Part shown: positions 61,675 through 64,000 of the stretch, piece after piece
How positions within the stretch are numbered: position 1 is the first letter of the stretch
How the letters are laid out: each line of letters starts with the position of its first letter
Source of the DNA: Adlercreutzia sp910585575
GTDB lineage: Bacteria; Actinomycetota; Coriobacteriia; Coriobacteriales; Eggerthellaceae
NCBI RefSeq assembly: GCF_951801035.1
Contig: NZ_CATOKT010000001.1
Reading direction: 5' to 3' (one strand)
DNA length: 64,000 nucleotides
The notes under the pieces: model-generated
Told to the model about the DNA's origin: nothing
The model's input: the letters and a program-made list of their open reading frames with translations, nothing else
Database searches by the model: none
Program-made: the position numbers and the translations under genes

Positions 61675-63219
61675 CTACTTCCGCAGACCTCCGAAGATGC
61701 CGCGCAGCAGCTGACGGCTGGTTTCCCGGCCGATTTGCCCGATGACCGAGCTGACCGTCTTCATGGCCTGCTCGCGCTGCTTTTCGGCGGCACGGGCCGC
61801 ACGCTCGGCCTCCTTCTCGGCGGCTTTCTGGGCGCGCTCGGCCTCTTTCTCGGCCGCCTTCTGTTTCTCGAACTCGGCGCGCTCCTTTTCCAGCTGGGCC
61901 TTTTGCGCGGCCAGCTCGTCGGCCTCGGCGGCGGCGTTCTTCTCGGCCGCGATCTTCTCGTAGGCGCTTTCGCGGTCGATAGCCTGGCCGTACTTCTCCA
62001 TGAGCGCGGCCTGGGCCTGGCGCACCTTCTCAAGGGTTTCTGGCGAGGCGGCGCCCATCTTGCACTCGGGCGGCAGCACCTTGGCGCGCTCCACCACGCA
62101 GGGTTGCCCGTCCTCGTTGAGCAGCGACACCAGCGCCTCGCCCGTGCCCACTTCCTGCAGCGCGTCCACGGAATCGAAGGCCGGGTTCTCGCGGAACGAA
62201 GCCGCCGCGGCCTTCACGGCCTTTTGCTCAGCCGGCGTGTAAGCGCGCAGCCCGTGCTGGATGCGGTTGGACAGCTGGGCAAGCACCTCATCGGGAATGT
62301 CGGAAGGCGACTGGCTGATGAAGTAGACGCCCACGCCTTTGGAGCGGATGAGCTTCACCGTTTGGACGATTTTGTCCGTGAGCTCCTTGGGCATGTCGCT
62401 GAACAGCAGGTGCGCCTCGTCGAAGAAGAAGACGAACTTCGGCTTGGGCAAATCGCCCGCTTCGGGGAGCATCTCGTAGATTTCGCCGAGCATCCACAGC
62501 AGGAACATGGCGTACACCTGGGGGCTAGCCATGAGCTTCGCCGCGTTCAGGATGTTCACCACGCCCTGGCCGGCGTCGTCGGTGACCAGCCAGTCGGTAA
62601 TGTCCAGGTTCGGCTCGCCGAAGAAGATGTTGCCTCCCTGATCCTCCAGGGTGAGCAGAGCGCGCTGGATGGCGCCGATGGACTGCGAGGACACGCGGCC
62701 GTACAGCGTTTCCACTTCGCTGGAGTGTTCGGCCAGGTAGGCGAGCATGGCGCGCAGGTCTTTCAGGTCGATGAGCAGCATGCCGTTGTCGTCGGCCAGG
62801 CGGAAGGCGATAGCCAGCACACCGCGCTGCACCTCGGTGAGGTTCAGCAAGCGCGCGAGCAGATCGGGACCCATGTCGGAGATGGTGATGCGCACGGGAA
62901 CGCCGTCGGCGGTGAGCATGTCCCACAGGCGCACGTCGCAGCCACGAGGCGTCCACCCCTGGGCGCCCAGAGAAGCGGCGCGTTCGGCCATGGCCTCGGC
63001 ATTGTCGGCCGGCTCGGCCATGCCCGTGACGTCGCCCTTCACGTCGGCAAGAAACACCGGCACGCCAGCCTGGGCAAAGCCCTCGGCCAGCACCTTCAGC
63101 GTGACGGTTTTGCCCGTGCCCGAAGCGCCGGCAATAAGACCGTGGCGGTTGGCCTGATCGAGCAGAAGATAGCAAGGGTTCTCGCCGCGCGCGACGAGGA
63201 TTTTATCGCCTTCAAGCAT
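61675..63219 (-). CDS. HerA-like (DUF853 family) ATPase
   Basis: 514 residues from the ATG after AGGAGGC; the frame is open 39 bases further. Walker A GASGTGKT (31-38), then ALLTLEDQGGNIFFGEPNLDI and Walker B KPKFVFFFDEAHLLFSD fit the HerA/DUF853 helicase-like ATPases, which pump DNA or proteins. The C-terminal part (about 400-490) is a long Glu/Lys/Arg-rich coiled coil (AQLEKERAEFEKQKAAEKEAE) ending with a conserved-looking SSVIGQIGRETSRQLLRGIF. Substrate unknown. Confidence 0.85.
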   Translation of the reverse strand: MLEGDKILVARGENPCYLLLDQANRHGLIAGASGTGKTVTLKVLAEGFAQAGVPVFLADVKGDVTGMAEPADNAEAMAERAASLGAQGWTPRGCDVRLWDMLTADGVPVRITISDMGPDLLARLLNLTEVQRGVLAIAFRLADDNGMLLIDLKDLRAMLAYLAEHSSEVETLYGRVSSQSIGAIQRALLTLEDQGGNIFFGEPNLDITDWLVTDDAGQGVVNILNAAKLMASPQVYAMFLLWMLGEIYEMLPEAGDLPKPKFVFFFDEAHLLFSDMPKELTDKIVQTVKLIRSKGVGVYFISQSPSDIPDEVLAQLSNRIQHGLRAYTPAEQKAVKAAAASFRENPAFDSVDALQEVGTGEALVSLLNEDGQPCVVERAKVLPPECKMGAASPETLEKVRQAQAALMEKYGQAIDRESAYEKIAAEKNAAAEADELAAQKAQLEKERAEFEKQKAAEKEAERAQKAAEKEAERAARAAEKQREQAMKTVSSVIGQIGRETSRQLLRGIFGGLRK

Positions 63220-63378
63220 GGAAGCCTCCTGACCGGGGGTGTGAGTCGTTGGGGTCATCTTACGGGGAGGGTCACCGTTGCACGCCCCACGCGTCCCGCA
63301 CTGTTGGAAGACCGTTGCGTGCCATCGTGGGGTGTGAAGCGGTGCTAGAATGCGAGAAACCGACGAAAAGGAGCCGCC

Positions 63379-63903
63379 ATGATCTACGACGAACGCACGC
63401 TACGCCACAAGCAGGCCTTGGACATTGCCCAGAAGATGCTGGTAGCCGCTCGGACCGCGCCGAAGGGCAAGGGCGTCGACGTCGTAGAGTGCGCCGTGGT
63501 GAATGGTGACGAGCAAGAGGCGCTGGCATGCGCCATGGAGGCTCTCGGCGAAGAGCGCGGCCATAAGTTCTTTCGACGCGATGCCGGCTGCGTGCGCAAG
63601 AGCCAGTGCGTGGTGCTGGTGGGCACGCGCACCAAGCTGCAGGGCCTGAACTGCGGCTACTGCGGCTTTGCCACCTGCGGCGAAAAGCCAGCCGAAGCCC
63701 CCTGCGAGATCAACGCCGTGGACGTGGGCATCGCCCTGGGAGCCGCCGTGTCGCGCGCCCAGGCCTACGGCGTGGACACCCGCATCATGTTCAGCGCCGG
63801 CCAAGCCGCCTGGAAGCTGGGCTTCCTGGGCGAAGGCGTGGGCCAGGTATACGCCATCCCCGTGAGTATCAGCAGCAAGAGCCCGTTCTTCGATCGAGGG
63901 TAG
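63379..63903 (+). CDS. DUF2148 ferredoxin-domain protein
   Basis: 174 residues after AAAAGGAGCC. The Cys-rich motif (NCGYCGFATCGE and APCEIN) fits DUF2148 (PF09918), proteins thought to bind a metal or an iron-sulfur centre. The C-terminal part has YGVDTRIMFSAGQAAWKLGF and PVSISSKSPFFDR, also typical of the family. No signal peptide. Function unknown; it stands alone here. The last 97 bases of the window contain no further gene. Confidence 0.85.
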   Translation: MIYDERTLRHKQALDIAQKMLVAARTAPKGKGVDVVECAVVNGDEQEALACAMEALGEERGHKFFRRDAGCVRKSQCVVLVGTRTKLQGLNCGYCGFATCGEKPAEAPCEINAVDVGIALGAAVSRAQAYGVDTRIMFSAGQAAWKLGFLGEGVGQVYAIPVSISSKSPFFDRG

Positions 63904-64000
63904 GGGGAGGCGCCAAGCATCCTACGCGGCCCCAGACGAATTGCGCCTAAATCGCGCCATCGAGAGATATGGGGCAGCAAGACGGCTCGCTACAGAACCG

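Overview
The window looks like a chromosomal segment of a gut-type Eggerthellaceae (Coriobacteriia, Actinomycetota). Most genes have high GC content and strong G/C third-position bias. Three Tat-exported, lipobox-bearing FAD reductases lie next to LuxR regulators with multi-spanning membrane N-termini, and there are several amino-acid/peptide scavenging genes. Both the reductase-LuxR pairing and this regulator architecture are typical of Eggerthella, Gordonibacter and Adlercreutzia. The species is not determined. I saw no rRNA or tRNA gene and no CRISPR array.

Layout. 1-5.1 kb: end of a hybrid histidine kinase, a solute-binding lipoprotein, a small ferritin-like protein, a HAD phosphatase and a lipoprotein. 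5.2-8.4 kb: metallophosphoesterase, Fic protein under a perfect 17-bp dyad, ThpR, and a small DUF3791-like gene pair. 8.4-17.9 kb: an island with a less GC-rich HNH-like gene, a complete type I restriction-modification operon (hsdR-hsdM-hsdS, minus strand), a tyrosine recombinase, a half-length hsdS, a silent hsdS cassette and a DinJ/YafQ toxin-antitoxin pair. Four copies of one short site sit exactly at the cassette ends, so this is a phase-variable specificity system. 18-24 kb: small hypothetical genes, ArsC/Spx-like protein, sirtuin, SemiSWEET, glutaminase and a 14-TM MFS pump. 23.5-32.4 kb: LuxR regulator, Tat FAD reductase, LPXTG surface protein, NlpC/P60 hydrolase, SRAP protein, AlkD-like repair protein and a membrane protein. 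33-41.8 kb: an amino-acid/peptide operon (Ntn-hydrolase, PepC, two APC permeases) divergent from a LuxR regulator. 42-48 kb: rubredoxin, LuxR/FAD-reductase pair, a NrdD-C-terminus-like small protein, a methyltransferase and a Y/Q/P-rich membrane protein. 48-53 kb: a THEP1-like NTPase, a DUF364 protein and a divergent iron-siderophore ABC operon. 53-64 kb: pyridoxal kinase, a four-copy repeat element, a membrane protein, a nucleoid-associated protein, GH25 muramidase, a third divergent LuxR/FAD-reductase pair, a HerA-like ATPase and a DUF2148 protein.

How parts work together. In the island, HsdR, HsdM and HsdS form the restriction-modification complex. The recombinase, with sites encoding NDHLA in the middle of HsdS and (in reverse) QLNGHL at its end, can exchange the second target-recognition domain and so change the methylation pattern. 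The LuxR/reductase pairs look like substrate-specific anaerobic respiration modules, with the regulators sensing at the membrane and the reductases working outside it. The C45-like hydrolase, PepC and two permeases fit peptide or amide degradation followed by amino-acid uptake or exchange. The FecCD/ATPase/FepB-like genes with DUF364 fit metal or siderophore uptake, with three AATTATC direct repeats at the promoter as candidate control sites.
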